NCBI RefSeq assembly: GCF_003367355.1
Contig: NZ_CP031413.1
Coordinates: forward strand, 2,684,001 to 2,748,000
Direction: 5' to 3'
DNA from: Lysobacter sp. TY2-98
Lineage (GTDB): Bacteria > Pseudomonadota > Gammaproteobacteria > Xanthomonadales > Xanthomonadaceae
DNA: 64,000 bases
Below, in pieces: positions 16,365 through 26,205 of this stretch (positions are counted from its first letter, which is position 1; every line of letters starts with the position of its first letter). A program made the translations under genes and the position numbers. Below the pieces are notes generated by a model. That model did not search any database. It was not told the DNA's origin and saw only the letters and a program-made list of their open reading frames with translations.

Positions 16365-17249
16365 ATGGCCCGTCGCCCCCGCCTGTCCGGCCTCGTCCTC
16401 GCGCTCGGCCTCGCCGCCGCACCCGCCGTCCTCGCCGGCCCTGCCGAGGACCTGCGCGCCAAGAACGCCGTGCGCGTGCTGCACGACATCCGCGAGATCC
16501 CGGAGTCCGCCATCCCGGACAAGCTGCTCGACGAGGCGCGCGCGATCGTCGTCGTCCCCGACGCGCTGAAGATCGGTCTGGTGGTCGGCGGCCGCCGCGG
16601 TCACGGGCTCATGGCGGTCAAGAATCCCGACGGCACGTGGTCGCAGCCGGCGTTCGTGAAGCTCACCGGCGGCTCGATCGGCCTGCAGGCCGGCCTGCAG
16701 TCGGCGGACATCGTGCTGGTGTTCCGCGGCGAGCGCGGCGTCGACTCGATCGTCAACGGCAAGGTCACGCTGGGCGCGGATGCATCGGTCGCGGCCGGTC
16801 CACTGGGTCGCAGCGCCGCCACCGCCACCGACGGCCAGCTCAAGGCCGAGATCTGGTCGTGGTCGCGCGCCCGCGGCCTGTTCGCCGGCATCGCACTCGA
16901 CGGCGCCGTGCTGCAGGTCGACGACGAAGCCGACCAGCTCGCCTACGGCGCCGGCACCACGCCGCGCATGATCTTCGAGGGCCGCGCGACGGGCGCGCCA
17001 TCGAACGCGCTGGTCGACTTCCGCGATGCGCTCGAGGAAGCGAGCGCCGCCGCACGCGCCGAGCGCGCGGGCACGCCGGCCACCAGCGTGGCGGCCAGCG
17101 CCGCGCAGCCCGCGCCGACCAACACCACGACTGGCGCACCGCCGAGCAGCAGCACGCCGGTTGCGCCCGGTGCCCCGGCCGCGACCGACCCCAAGCCGCA
17201 GCCGTTCCAGAACGCGGAACCCGCGGTAAAAACCGAACCGCTGCCGTAA
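16365..17249 (+). CDS. SYLF (Ysc84-like) lipid-binding domain protein, exported
   Basis: A 294-residue protein with a signal peptide of about 24 residues ending VLAGP. Residues about 30-220 form the SYLF/Ysc84 domain, including VVVPDALKIGLVVGGRRGHG and a following GGSIGLQAG block, the family's lipid- or actin-binding fold. The last 70 residues are a low-complexity Ala/Pro/Thr tail, probably disordered. Bacterial homologues are periplasmic or envelope proteins of unclear role. A longer reading frame exists, but the start at 16365 gives the signal peptide directly. Confidence 0.85.
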   Translation: MARRPRLSGLVLALGLAAAPAVLAGPAEDLRAKNAVRVLHDIREIPESAIPDKLLDEARAIVVVPDALKIGLVVGGRRGHGLMAVKNPDGTWSQPAFVKLTGGSIGLQAGLQSADIVLVFRGERGVDSIVNGKVTLGADASVAAGPLGRSAATATDGQLKAEIWSWSRARGLFAGIALDGAVLQVDDEADQLAYGAGTTPRMIFEGRATGAPSNALVDFRDALEEASAAARAERAGTPATSVAASAAQPAPTNTTTGAPPSSSTPVAPGAPAATDPKPQPFQNAEPAVKTEPLP

Positions 17250-17270
17250 ACGCCGTCGCGGGCGCTGCGT

Positions 17271-17276
17271 TATCCT
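17271..17276 (+). promoter_or_regulatory. -10-like element upstream of tatABC
   Basis: TATCCT, about 135 bases before tatA, with a weak -35 region. It would give a leader of roughly 128 bases; the tatA ribosome-binding site GGAGG is at 17399-17403. Confidence 0.35.
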
Positions 17277-17411
17277 GATCGTCGTAATGCGACGCCACGC
17301 CCGTGGCGTCGGGACAGTCGCCGATCCGGCGTCGCGCCGAGGGCGCCACGGGGATCAGGAATCGAAAGCACGCATCGTTCGAGCGCTTCGGCTCAACGGG
17401 AGGAAGTCGTC

Positions 17412-17642
17412 ATGTTTGGGTTGAGTGCGGGCCACCTCATTGTTTTGCTCGTCATCGTCGTGCTGATCTTCGGGACGAGCCGCCTCAAGACGGCCGGCAA
17501 GGATCTCGGCGATGCGGTGCGCGGCTTCCGTCAGGGCCTGCAGGGCGACGAAGACGCGCAGCGCCTGCGCGACGAGCGCCGCAACGACGACGTCGATTCG
17601 CGCAGCCGCGACACCAGCGACACCGATCGCGACCGTCGCTAA
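17412..17642 (+). CDS. tatA: Sec-independent translocase subunit TatA
   Basis: A 76-residue protein that multimerises to form the passage for folded twin-arginine substrates. An N-terminal membrane helix (about 7-22) ends in the conserved IFGTSRLK hinge with the Phe-Gly pair, followed by an amphipathic helix and a very charged tail rich in Asp and Arg. An excellent GGAGG site lies 8 bases upstream. It is first of tatABC. Confidence 0.96.
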   Translation: MFGLSAGHLIVLLVIVVLIFGTSRLKTAGKDLGDAVRGFRQGLQGDEDAQRLRDERRNDDVDSRSRDTSDTDRDRR

Positions 17643-17660
17643 GCGCCCGCGCGGCGCGCC

Positions 17661-18080
17661 ATGTTCGACGTCGGCTTCTCGGAGCTGCTGCTCACCGCGC
17701 TCGTCGCGCTGATCGTGCTCGGGCCGGAGCGCCTGCCGAAGGCGGCGCGCCTGGCCGGCATGTGGATCCGCCGCGCGCGTGCGCAGTGGCAGGCGGTGAA
17801 GAACGAACTCGAGACCGAACTCGCAGACGAGGAGATGCGTCGCAGCATCCTGCGCGCGCGTGACGAGATGCGCGAAGCACAGGACTCGCTGCGCGCCCAG
17901 CTGGCTGACGTCGAAGCACGCATGACGCGGGTGCCGGGCGCGCCGGAGCCGCAGGCGACCGCCGATGCCGATGCCGATGCCGCGTCATCGCTCGAGGCGC
18001 AGCTGGCCGATGCCGAAGCCGCGATGACCGCGCCGTCGACCGATTCCCCCACGCCGCCCGAACCGAATGAGCAGCGCTGA
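17661..18080 (+). CDS. tatB: Sec-independent translocase subunit TatB
   Basis: A 139-residue protein that forms the signal-peptide receptor with TatC. MFDVGFSELLL and VLGPERLPK are signature blocks: a membrane helix, the Gly-Pro hinge with conserved Glu, then a long amphipathic helix. The C-terminal half is acidic and Ala-rich. It starts 18 bases after tatA and overlaps tatC by 14 bases. Confidence 0.95.
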   Translation: MFDVGFSELLLTALVALIVLGPERLPKAARLAGMWIRRARAQWQAVKNELETELADEEMRRSILRARDEMREAQDSLRAQLADVEARMTRVPGAPEPQATADADADAASSLEAQLADAEAAMTAPSTDSPTPPEPNEQR

Positions 18081-18807
18081 CGCGCACCTGCCGCCCGACA
18101 CGCCGCGCCTGCTCGATCACCTGATCGAACTGCGCGCGCGCCTGCTGCGCGGTGCGGTCGGCGTGATCGTCGCGTTCCTCGCCCTGATGCCGTTCGCCGG
18201 CAAGCTCTACACGCTGCTCGCGCAGCCATTGCTCAAGACGCTGCCGGATTCCGGCCATCTGGTCGCGACCGAACCCGCGGGCGGTTTCTTCGTGCCGATG
18301 AAGCTCGCCTTCATGGCGTCGATCTTCATTGCCGCGCCGTGGCTGCTGTACCAGGCGTGGGCGTTCGTCGCACCGGGCCTGTACAAGCGTGAGAAGCGCA
18401 TCGCCCTGCCCCTGCTGGTGTCGGCGGTGACGCTGTTCTACGCCGGCTGCGCATTCGCCTACTTCATCGTGCTGCCGGCGGCGTTCGGTTTCCTCGCGCG
18501 CTTCACGCCCGACGTCGTCGCGCAGACGCCCGACATCGGCAAGTACCTCGACTTCGTGTCGGTGATCTTCCTCGCGTTCGGCGTGAGCTTCGAGCTGCCG
18601 GTCGCGCTGGTGATCCTCGTTCTGCTCGGCTGGGTGAAGCCGGCGCAGCTGCGCGAATGGCGCGGCTACGCGATCGTCGGCATCTTCGCGATCGCGGCGG
18701 TGATCACCCCGCCGGACGTGGTCTCGCAGCTGATGCTCGCGGTGCCGATGTGCCTGCTGTACGAGGCCGGCATCGTCGCGGCCTCGCTGGTGACCGGTCG
18801 ACGCTGA
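18067..18807 (+). CDS. tatC: Sec-independent translocase subunit TatC
   Basis: A 246-residue, six-helix inner-membrane protein that recognises twin-arginine signal peptides. It has the N-terminal DHLIELRAR motif and the conserved periplasmic and cytoplasmic loops (including FVAPGLYKREK). The start overlaps the end of tatB by 14 bases in another frame. The stop lies 2 bases from the stop of the convergent membrane-protein gene, leaving no room for a separate terminator. Confidence 0.96.
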   Translation: MSSADAHLPPDTPRLLDHLIELRARLLRGAVGVIVAFLALMPFAGKLYTLLAQPLLKTLPDSGHLVATEPAGGFFVPMKLAFMASIFIAAPWLLYQAWAFVAPGLYKREKRIALPLLVSAVTLFYAGCAFAYFIVLPAAFGFLARFTPDVVAQTPDIGKYLDFVSVIFLAFGVSFELPVALVILVLLGWVKPAQLREWRGYAIVGIFAIAAVITPPDVVSQLMLAVPMCLLYEAGIVAASLVTGRR

Positions 18808-18809
18808 GG

Positions 18810-19730
18810 CTAGGCCTCGATCTGCATGCGCGCGTCGGTCGACGGCGCGACCGGCACGTCGAACATGTCCCGCCAGGCGTAGTAGCTCGCCGCGACCAGC
18901 ACGACCAGCACCGTCACCGCGAACACCGCCCATACGCCGAGTGCGACGGCCACGCCCAGCACCGGATGGATGAGCGCGGCGATGCCGCCGACCACCGCGG
19001 TCGCCAGCGTCACCACCACGGCGGCGACCAGGAATGCGGCGAGGAACACCACCGACGCGACGAGGTTGGCGCCGAGGTTGACCACCGACGCACGCAACCC
19101 CAGCCGCAGGCTCTCGACGATGCCGACGTTCGACAACGCGATCAGCGGCACGCACAGCAGCATGAGTGCGGCGCTGAAGTAGTTGAAGACGAACTGCAGC
19201 ATGTTGACGAGAAACAGCAGGACCGGATGATCCGGCTCCGGCGGCACGACCACGTGCCCGCTCAGCGCGCCCTGCAGCGCCTTCATGCTTTCCGCCCAGT
19301 AATCCGGCCCGGTCAGCAGCACCACCAGCCCGACGCAGCCGAGGTTGAACACGATCTGCACGAGCCCGAGCGTCATCAGCGGACGTGCACGGCCGTGGCC
19401 GAACGCCGCGAACAGGTCGCGCGCGCGCGTCGGCCGGCCGTGTTCGGCTTCGTGCATCACGTGGATCAGCCCGGCGAGCAGCACCGGCATCACCAGCGTG
19501 AGCACGACGAACAGCGGAATACCCACCGCCACCGACTCGCCGAACGACAATTCGCTGCGACCCTGCAGGCGCGAGGCGACGGGCAACACCGCCAGCACCG
19601 ACGCGAAATACAGCGTGCACAGGAACAGCACCGCCGCGCCGAACACCGCGCGCGGGTTGCGGCGGCCGATGTTGACCGCCTGCTTCATCCATTCGACGCC
19701 CTGCGCCACCGGGACCTTGCGCACGTTCAT
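18810..19730 (-). CDS. BPSS1780-family membrane protein
   Basis: A 306-residue inner-membrane protein with about six to seven hydrophobic helices and an N-terminal VPVAQGVEWMKQA block typical of the BPSS1780 family. The function is unknown. A second family feature is the GLRASVVNLGANLVASVVF segment. The ATG overlaps the stop of the upstream amidotransferase gene (ATGA), so the two form an operon. Confidence 0.82.
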   Translation of the reverse strand: MNVRKVPVAQGVEWMKQAVNIGRRNPRAVFGAAVLFLCTLYFASVLAVLPVASRLQGRSELSFGESVAVGIPLFVVLTLVMPVLLAGLIHVMHEAEHGRPTRARDLFAAFGHGRARPLMTLGLVQIVFNLGCVGLVVLLTGPDYWAESMKALQGALSGHVVVPPEPDHPVLLFLVNMLQFVFNYFSAALMLLCVPLIALSNVGIVESLRLGLRASVVNLGANLVASVVFLAAFLVAAVVVTLATAVVGGIAALIHPVLGVAVALGVWAVFAVTVLVVLVAASYYAWRDMFDVPVAPSTDARMQIEA

Positions 19731-20551
19731 GCGCGGCCCTCCGCACGCGAACGGGCGACGTGCACGAAGCGACGCAGCACGCGACGCGAATGCGGCGTCG
19801 CGCTGACGCCGCGTTCGGTCGACACGGCGCAACGGCCTTCGCCGTGCAGCGCCTCGCGACGCGCACGTACGTAGCCGCGCATGTGCGTCGTGCTGAACTC
19901 GGGATGGAACTGCACGCCCCAGACATGTTCCTTCCAGCGATACGCATGGATCGGATCGTGATCGGACTTGGCGAGCAACGTCGCGCCCTCGGGCAGCTTC
20001 AGCACGGACTGCAGGTGCGTTGCCTGCGCGGCGAAGCGCTCGGGCAGGCGCGCGAACAGCGGGTCGTCGTTCGACGGTGCGAGGCGCTCGATCTCGACCG
20101 TGCCCATCTCGCGGCCTTCCGGATGCCAGCCCACCTCCCCGCCCAGCGCATGCGCGATGAGCTGGTGGCCGTAGCAGATGCCGAACAGCGGAAGGCCGGC
20201 CTGCGCGGCATCGCCCAGCCACTGCGCCGTGCGCTCGCTCCAGTCGCGGCGCTCGGTGACCATCGCGCCCGACCCGGTGATGATCACGCCGGCGAAGCCG
20301 TCGCGCGACGGCAGTGCTTCGCCACGTTCGACGTCGACCACCACCGCGGCGTCGCGCGGCAGGCCGGCGGCGGTGCGGATCCAGTGCGGAAATCCGCCAT
20401 GGCGACGCATCGACGCGACCGGTTGGCCGGTTTCGACGATCAGGAAGGGCGCCGACCAGGTGTCGGGCGACGCAGCCGCGTCGGCTGCAGGACGGGACGA
20501 CCGGTCGGGGTGGCCGGAACCGGGGATTTCGATGCGCGGAGGCTGCGCCAT
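19727..20551 (-). CDS. Glutamine amidotransferase class I (GATase1) protein
   Basis: A 274-residue protein with a complete class I triad: Cys126 in LFGICYGHQ, and His216 with Glu218 in VQFHPEFS. It resembles stand-alone GMP-synthase-like amidotransferases rather than a subunit of a known synthase; the acceptor is unknown. About 30 N-terminal residues are low-complexity, so a start further in is possible. ATG at 20551 is preferred over GTG at 20560. It is co-translated with the BPSS1780-family gene and divergent from glyQ. Confidence 0.85.
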   Translation of the reverse strand: MAQPPRIEIPGSGHPDRSSRPAADAAASPDTWSAPFLIVETGQPVASMRRHGGFPHWIRTAAGLPRDAAVVVDVERGEALPSRDGFAGVIITGSGAMVTERRDWSERTAQWLGDAAQAGLPLFGICYGHQLIAHALGGEVGWHPEGREMGTVEIERLAPSNDDPLFARLPERFAAQATHLQSVLKLPEGATLLAKSDHDPIHAYRWKEHVWGVQFHPEFSTTHMRGYVRARREALHGEGRCAVSTERGVSATPHSRRVLRRFVHVARSRAEGRA

Positions 20552-20630
20552 GGACGGCACGATCAGGTAGGGGGAGTCGACGCTTGCGGCCTGTGCGGAC
20601 GCAAGGAAAAAGGGTCGAAAAGCGCGTCGC

Positions 20631-20636
20631 TATACT
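20631..20636 (+). promoter_or_regulatory. -10 element of glyQ-GST-glyS
   Basis: TATACT, one mismatch from consensus, 23 bases before the ATG at 20660. No clear -35 is seen. Confidence 0.5.
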
Positions 20637-20659
20637 AGCCCGCTTTCCGCGCGACAGGC

Positions 20660-21580
20660 ATGGAACGCAGCATGACGGCCCCCACGTTCCAGGAACTCAT
20701 CCAGCGTCTGAACGCCTTCTGGGGCGCGCAGGGCTGCGTGCTCATCCAGCCGCTCGACCTCGAGGTCGGCGCCGGCACCTTCCATCCCGCGACGTTCCTG
20801 CGCGCGCTCGGCCCGGAGCCGTGGAACGCGGCCTACGTCCAGCCCTGCCGCCGCCCCACCGACGGCCGCTACGGCGAGAACCCGAACCGCCTGCAGCGCT
20901 ACTACCAGTACCAGGTGGTGATGAAGCCGTCGCCGCCGAACATCGTCGAGCTCTATTTCGATTCGCTCAAAGCCTTGGGCGTCGACCCGCAGGTGCACGA
21001 CCTGCGCCTGGTCGAGGACAACTGGGAATCGCCGACCCTCGGCGCCTGGGGCCTGGGCTGGGAGGTCTGGCTCAACGGCATGGAAGTCACGCAGTTCACC
21101 TACTTCCAGCAGGCCGGCGGCCTCGAATGCCGCCCGGTGCTCGGGGAGATCACCTACGGTCTCGAACGCCTGTGCATGTACCTGCAGAACGTCGACAACG
21201 TGTTCGACCTGGTGTGGACGACCGGCCCGGACGGCACGCCGATCACCTATCGCGACGTCTACCACCAGAACGAGGTGGAGCAGAGCGCGTACAACTTCGA
21301 GTACGCCGACGTCGCCGAACTGTTCCATCGCTTCGACGCCTGCGAGGCCGAGGCGCTCAAGCTCATCGACCTCGGCCTGCCGCTGCCCGCGTACGAGCAG
21401 GTCTGCAAGGCGTCGCACAGCTTCAACATGCTCGACGCGCGCCGCGCGATCAGCGTCACCGAGCGCCAGCGCTACATCCTGCGCGTGCGCAAGCTGGCAC
21501 AGGGCGTTGCGCAGGCCTACTTCGCGCAGCGCGAGAAGCTCGGCTTCCCCGGCCTGAAGCGCACGGAGGCCACGGCATGA
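20660..21580 (+). CDS. glyQ: Glycine-tRNA ligase alpha subunit
   Basis: A 306-residue catalytic subunit of the alpha2beta2 glycyl-tRNA synthetase. Highly conserved blocks are present: [37 protein letters not shown] and TYFQQAGG. The start may be 20660 or the in-frame ATG at 20672. The stop overlaps the GST gene start (ATGA), so the glutathione-transferase-like gene is inserted between the two synthetase subunits without a gap. Confidence 0.97.
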   Translation: MERSMTAPTFQELIQRLNAFWGAQGCVLIQPLDLEVGAGTFHPATFLRALGPEPWNAAYVQPCRRPTDGRYGENPNRLQRYYQYQVVMKPSPPNIVELYFDSLKALGVDPQVHDLRLVEDNWESPTLGAWGLGWEVWLNGMEVTQFTYFQQAGGLECRPVLGEITYGLERLCMYLQNVDNVFDLVWTTGPDGTPITYRDVYHQNEVEQSAYNFEYADVAELFHRFDACEAEALKLIDLGLPLPAYEQVCKASHSFNMLDARRAISVTERQRYILRVRKLAQGVAQAYFAQREKLGFPGLKRTEATA

Positions 21581-22227
21581 TCCTGATCGGCATGTACGAC
21601 TCGCCGTTCACGCGGCGCGTCGCCATCGCGCTCGCACTGCGCGGCATCGCGTTCGAGCACCGCCCGTGGTCAGTGGGCGCGGATTTCGACAGGATCCGCG
21701 AGTACTCGCCGCTCGGTCGCGTGCCGGTGCTGGTGCTCGACGACGGCGAGGTGCTGATGGAGTCCTCGTCGATCCTCGACTGGATCGAGCACGAAACGCA
21801 GGGCGAGCCGTTGCTGCCTGCAGGTGGCAAGGATCGTCGCGAGGCGATGCGCCTGATCGGCCTGGCGAGCGGTGCGGCCGATCGCGCGGTCGGCATCGTG
21901 CTCGAGCGCGTCTTCCATGCGCCCGAAGCGCGCTCGCAGGCGCTGCTCGATCGCAGCCTCAAGCAGATCGAAGGCACGTACGACGCACTCGATGCCGCCT
22001 GCGCCGCGCGTGCGGGCCAGTGGCTCGTCGGCGGGACGATGACGCTCGCCGACATCACCGTCGGGACGTACGTCACGCACGGCTCCAACGCCGCGCCGGT
22101 CGATCTCACGCGGTGGCCCGCACTCAAGGCACACGTTGATCGCTGCGAAGCGCTCGATGTATTCGCCCAGCATTTCGTTCCGTTCTTCGTTCCGCAGCCC
22201 AAGGGCGCCAAGGAAGTCTCCGCATGA
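21577..22227 (+). CDS. Glutathione S-transferase family protein
   Basis: A 216-residue protein with an N-terminal thioredoxin-like domain ([13 protein letters not shown]) and the glutathione-binding [11 protein letters not shown] with ESSSIL. The C-terminal part is helical (about 90-205). There is no Cys in the active-site region, so Ser9 is the likely thiolate-stabilising residue. It overlaps glyQ and glyS by 4 bases on each side, so it is translated with the synthetase. A role in protecting or tuning the synthetase is speculation; a general detoxification enzyme carried by the operon is equally possible. Confidence 0.9.
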   Translation: MILIGMYDSPFTRRVAIALALRGIAFEHRPWSVGADFDRIREYSPLGRVPVLVLDDGEVLMESSSILDWIEHETQGEPLLPAGGKDRREAMRLIGLASGAADRAVGIVLERVFHAPEARSQALLDRSLKQIEGTYDALDAACAARAGQWLVGGTMTLADITVGTYVTHGSNAAPVDLTRWPALKAHVDRCEALDVFAQHFVPFFVPQPKGAKEVSA

Positions 22228-24314
22228 AGCCGCTGCTGATCGAACTCGGCACCGAAGAGTTGCCGGTCAAGGCGCTGCCCGGCCTCGCGCAGGCGTTCTT
22301 CGACGGCGTCGTCAACGGCCTGCGGAAGCGGGGCGTCGAGGTCGACACGTCCGGCACGAAGCCGCTCTACACGCCGCGCCGCCTCGCCGTCGCGCTGCCG
22401 AAGGTGGCGACGACGCAGCCGGAACAGAAGTCGGAAGTGCTGGGGCCGTACCTCAACGTGGCGCTCGATGCGAACGGCGCGCCGACGCGCGCGCTGGAAG
22501 GGTTCGCGCAGAAGGCCGGCGTCGAGTGGACGCAGCTCGAGCGCACCACCGACAGCAAGGGCGAGCGCTTCGTGCATCGCGCGGTGAAGCCAGGTGCGCC
22601 GACCGCGTCGCTGCTCGGCGAGATCCTCGCCGAAGCCGTCGCCGGTATGCCGATCCCGAAGCCGATGCGCTGGGGCGCGAACGAGTTCGGCTTCGCGCGC
22701 CCCGTGCACTGGCTCGTCGTGCTGTTCGGCACCGACATCGTCGATGTCGAACTGCTCGGCGTGAAGGGCGACCGCATGAGCCGCGGCCATCGCTTCATGT
22801 ACGACAAGCCGGTGTGGTTCACCGATCCGTCGGACTACGTCGAATCGCTGCGCGTGGCCAAGGTGCTTGTCGATCCCGACGAGCGCCGCGGCCGGATCCG
22901 CGGCGAAGTCGAGCGCGCGGCGAAGTCGGTCGACGGCGTCGCGCGCATCGAGCCCGGCATCCTCGAAGAGGTGAACGGCCTGGTCGAATGGCCGAAGGCC
23001 GTACTGTGCAGCTTCGAGCGCGAATTCCTCGAGGTACCGCAGGAAGCGCTGATCGCCACGATGGAGGCGAACCAGAAGTTCTTCCCGGTGCTCGATGGCA
23101 GCGATCGCCTCAGCGAGCACTTCGTCGGCATCGCCAACATTGAATCGAAGGACGAAGCTGAAGTCCGCAAGGGCTACGAGCGCGTGATCCGTCCGCGCTT
23201 CGCCGATGCGAAGTTCTTCTTTGACGAGGATCTGAAGCAGGGCCTCGTCGCGATGGGCGATGGCCTGTCGGGCGTGATGTACCAGGCCAAGCTCGGTTCG
23301 ATCGCCGACAAGGCCGCGCGCATCGCCGCGCTGGCCGAATCGATCGCGGAGCAGGTGGACGTCGATCCGACGCTCGCGCGCCGCGCGGCGGAGTTGTCGA
23401 AGAACGACCTGCAGTCACGCATGGTCGGCGAGTTCCCGGAACTGCAGGGCATCGCCGGGCGTTACTACGCGCTGCGCGACGAGGTGCTCGACGGCCTTGG
23501 CGACACCGCGCGCTATGAACTTGCGCAATCGCTCGACGAAATCTACATGCCGCGCTTCGCCGGCGATGCGATGGCGCCGTCGACGTTGGGCCAGGTACTC
23601 GCGATCGCCGAACGTCTCGACACGCTTGCGGGCGGTTTCGCGGCCGGTCTTCGCCCGACCGGCAACAAGGATCCGTTCGCGCTGCGTCGCAACGCGCTGG
23701 GTCTGGCGCGCACGTTGCTCGAAGGTGGGCACGATCTCGTGCTGCACGAACTCGTCGAACGGGCCGTCGCGCTGCAGCCGACGCAGGCGCCGGATCTCAG
23801 CGCCTACGACATCACCAACTTCATCTACGACCGCCTGCGCGGTTACTACGCCGACCGCGGCGTCACCCCGCAGCAGTTCGACGCCGTGCTCAATGCGGTG
23901 CACGAATCGCTGCCGGACTTCGACGCGCGCCTCAACGCGATCGGCGACTTCGTGAAACTGCCGGAAGCCGAAGCGCTGGCCGCCGCGAACAAGCGGATCC
24001 GCAACATCCTGCGCAAGGCCGAAGGCGAGGTTGGCACGACGCTCGATGCGTCGCTGTACACCGAAGACGCCGAGCGTGAACTCGCAGCCGCCGTCGACGC
24101 GGCCATCGCCGACACGGATCCGCTGCTCGACGCACGCGACTACGCCGGCACGCTCGCACGCCTGGCGCGCTTGCGTCCCGCGGTCGACACGTTCTTCGAC
24201 AAGGTGATGGTCAACGTCGACGACATGGCCGTGCGCCGCAATCGCCTCGCCCTGCTGCAGCGCCTCGCCGACCGCCTCGGCAGCGTCGCCGCGATCGAGT
24301 ACCTCTCGATCTGA
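22224..24314 (+). CDS. glyS: Glycine-tRNA ligase beta subunit
   Basis: A 696-residue subunit of glycyl-tRNA synthetase contributing tRNA recognition. The start block [15 protein letters not shown] and the central NQKFFPVLD and FFFDEDLKQ blocks are diagnostic, as is the C-terminal anticodon-binding region (VMVNVDD). Length matches E. coli GlyS (689). Translation is coupled to the GST gene by ATGA. Confidence 0.97.
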   Translation: MKPLLIELGTEELPVKALPGLAQAFFDGVVNGLRKRGVEVDTSGTKPLYTPRRLAVALPKVATTQPEQKSEVLGPYLNVALDANGAPTRALEGFAQKAGVEWTQLERTTDSKGERFVHRAVKPGAPTASLLGEILAEAVAGMPIPKPMRWGANEFGFARPVHWLVVLFGTDIVDVELLGVKGDRMSRGHRFMYDKPVWFTDPSDYVESLRVAKVLVDPDERRGRIRGEVERAAKSVDGVARIEPGILEEVNGLVEWPKAVLCSFEREFLEVPQEALIATMEANQKFFPVLDGSDRLSEHFVGIANIESKDEAEVRKGYERVIRPRFADAKFFFDEDLKQGLVAMGDGLSGVMYQAKLGSIADKAARIAALAESIAEQVDVDPTLARRAAELSKNDLQSRMVGEFPELQGIAGRYYALRDEVLDGLGDTARYELAQSLDEIYMPRFAGDAMAPSTLGQVLAIAERLDTLAGGFAAGLRPTGNKDPFALRRNALGLARTLLEGGHDLVLHELVERAVALQPTQAPDLSAYDITNFIYDRLRGYYADRGVTPQQFDAVLNAVHESLPDFDARLNAIGDFVKLPEAEALAAANKRIRNILRKAEGEVGTTLDASLYTEDAERELAAAVDAAIADTDPLLDARDYAGTLARLARLRPAVDTFFDKVMVNVDDMAVRRNRLALLQRLADRLGSVAAIEYLSI

Positions 24315-24402
24315 GTCGCAGGTGCCGTCGTCCCCATGGACGGCGGCGCCATTGGCATGTCACGACGCCGCGCCGTCACGGTCGCTTTAACGCCGCCGTC
24401 GC

Positions 24403-24408
24403 TATCCT
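24403..24408 (+). promoter_or_regulatory. -10 element of tamAB (leaderless-type spacing)
   Basis: TATCCT, 6 bases before the ATG at 24415. No ribosome-binding site lies between them. Confidence 0.5.
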
Positions 24409-24414
24409 GACCCG

Positions 24415-26205
24415 ATGCCGACCCGCCCGCGCGCACGATGCGCCGCCCTCGTCCTTCTGTTCGCGTTCGGCGCGGCGTTCCCGGCGTGGGCGGCGCGCAT
24501 CGCGCGCGTCGATGTGCACGGGCTCGACGAGGTGATGACGACGAACGTCGTGGAGTCGTTGTCGATCAATGACGAGACCGGCTCCGACATCGGCGAGCGC
24601 CGGCTCGACTACCTGCTCGAACAGGTCGAACCCGAGACGCGCGGCGCGCTCGAGCCGTTCGGTTACTACTCGCCGACGGTGAGGGTCACGCGCGAAGGCG
24701 AGACCGTGCGCATCGACGTTGAACTCGGCCCGCAGGTGGTGGTCGGCCGCGCCGCTGTCCATGTCGCGGGCGCAGCGGCGACCGATGAAGCAGTGAAGAA
24801 GCAGGTCGACGCCTTCCACCCGGGCAGTGGCGAGCCACTCGATCACACGATCTACGAAGCCAGCAAGTCGCGCATTTCGCGCACGCTGGCCGAACGCGGC
24901 TATTTCGATGCCGACCTCACCGCGCATCGCGTCGAAGTCACGCGCGCGACGCAGGACGCGGTGATCGACCTGCAGTGGGCGAGCGGCAACCGCTACGGGC
25001 TCGGTGGCGTGACGTTCGTGCAGACGCCGAACTCCATCATCGACGATTCGCTGCTGCACAAGATGGTGCGCTGGGACGTGGGCACGCCGTACCAGCAGGC
25101 GCGCGTCGAACGCCTGCGCGAGTCGCTGCAACGGCTCGACTATTTCTCCGGCATCGACATCGCCGTGCATCCGGAGAAGGCGGTCGATCGCAACGTGCCG
25201 ATCGACGTCACGCTGACCCCAGCTAAGCGCACGGTCTACACCGTCGGCCTGAGCTACGGCTCCGACAGCGGTGCGGGCGCGCGACTCGGCATGGATCGGC
25301 GCTGGCTCAACCGGCGTGGCCACAAGGCGAATATCGACCTCGACTACGCGCAGCGTCGCAAGACGGTCACCTTGCAGTACCGCATTCCCGCGTTCGCGTG
25401 GGTGGACGGCTGGTACACGCTCGCGGCACAGGGTGCGGACGAGCAGACTGATTTCATCGACAACCGTCGCGGCGAATTCGTCGCTAGCCGAAGCGGTCGC
25501 ATCAACCGCCGCCTCGACGCCGTCGCCGGGCTGCACGTGCTACGCGAACGCTGGGCCTATGCGGCGGAAGATGACGGCGATCCGTCGACAACACCCGACT
25601 ACCGCTACGCGACGTTCTTCTACCCTCAACTCGACGCGACCTATGTGGATGTCGACGACCGCCTGATGCCGAGTCGCGGGTACGGCGCGACGGCGTTCGT
25701 TCGGGGCGGCCGCGGCAGCGCGGAGGGCGTGAGCGGCGTGCTGTTCGTGCAGGCGCACGCGACGATCAACTGGTATCGCGGCCTCGGCCCGCGCAGCCGT
25801 TTCATCGCGCGTGGCGAAGTCGGCCATACGTGGAGCGACGCGCCCACGGAAATCCTGCCGCCGAGCCTGCGCTTCCACGCAGGCGGCGAACGCAGCATCC
25901 GCGGCTACGGCTGGCGCGAAGTCGGTCCGCGCGTTGGTGCGCCCGGTCAGCGTTTCGCGGTGGGCGCGGAGAAGGTGATCACCGCGAGCGCGGAGTACGA
26001 GCACTACTTCAACGACAGCTGGGGCGCGGCCGCGTTCGTGGACACCGGCAGCGCGTTCGACGACAAGCCTGACCTGCATACCGGCGTCGGCTTCGGCGTG
26101 CGCTGGAAGTCACCGGTCGGTCCGGTGCGCATCGACATCGCGCACGGCCTGAACTCGCCCGACTCGCCGGTGCAGATCTACCTCAGCCTCGGAGCCGAGT
26201 TGTGA
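24415..26205 (+). CDS. tamA: Autotransporter assembly outer-membrane protein TamA
   Basis: A 596-residue Omp85-family protein. The signal peptide (1-26) ends PAWAA. Three POTRA-like domains occupy about 27-290, then a 16-stranded barrel with the family loop block SIRGYGWRE near 495-503. With TamB it forms an envelope-spanning complex for outer-membrane protein insertion and phospholipid transport. The tamB start overlaps the stop (GTGA). The self-contained operon lies 23 kb from the autotransporter gene at 134-3337, a possible client. Confidence 0.93.
   Translation: MPTRPRARCAALVLLFAFGAAFPAWAARIARVDVHGLDEVMTTNVVESLSINDETGSDIGERRLDYLLEQVEPETRGALEPFGYYSPTVRVTREGETVRIDVELGPQVVVGRAAVHVAGAAATDEAVKKQVDAFHPGSGEPLDHTIYEASKSRISRTLAERGYFDADLTAHRVEVTRATQDAVIDLQWASGNRYGLGGVTFVQTPNSIIDDSLLHKMVRWDVGTPYQQARVERLRESLQRLDYFSGIDIAVHPEKAVDRNVPIDVTLTPAKRTVYTVGLSYGSDSGAGARLGMDRRWLNRRGHKANIDLDYAQRRKTVTLQYRIPAFAWVDGWYTLAAQGADEQTDFIDNRRGEFVASRSGRINRRLDAVAGLHVLRERWAYAAEDDGDPSTTPDYRYATFFYPQLDATYVDVDDRLMPSRGYGATAFVRGGRGSAEGVSGVLFVQAHATINWYRGLGPRSRFIARGEVGHTWSDAPTEILPPSLRFHAGGERSIRGYGWREVGPRVGAPGQRFAVGAEKVITASAEYEHYFNDSWGAAAFVDTGSAFDDKPDLHTGVGFGVRWKSPVGPVRIDIAHGLNSPDSPVQIYLSLGAEL

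Noticed and set aside
17692-19947. A long minus-strand frame covering tatC
   Set aside because: Composition is repetitive Arg/Ala, and it lies opposite tatC and across the BPSS1780-family gene in a wrong frame.
21456-23120. A 554-residue minus-strand frame over glyQ, GST and glyS
   Set aside because: Antisense shadow; the plus-strand proteins are highly conserved synthetase subunits.
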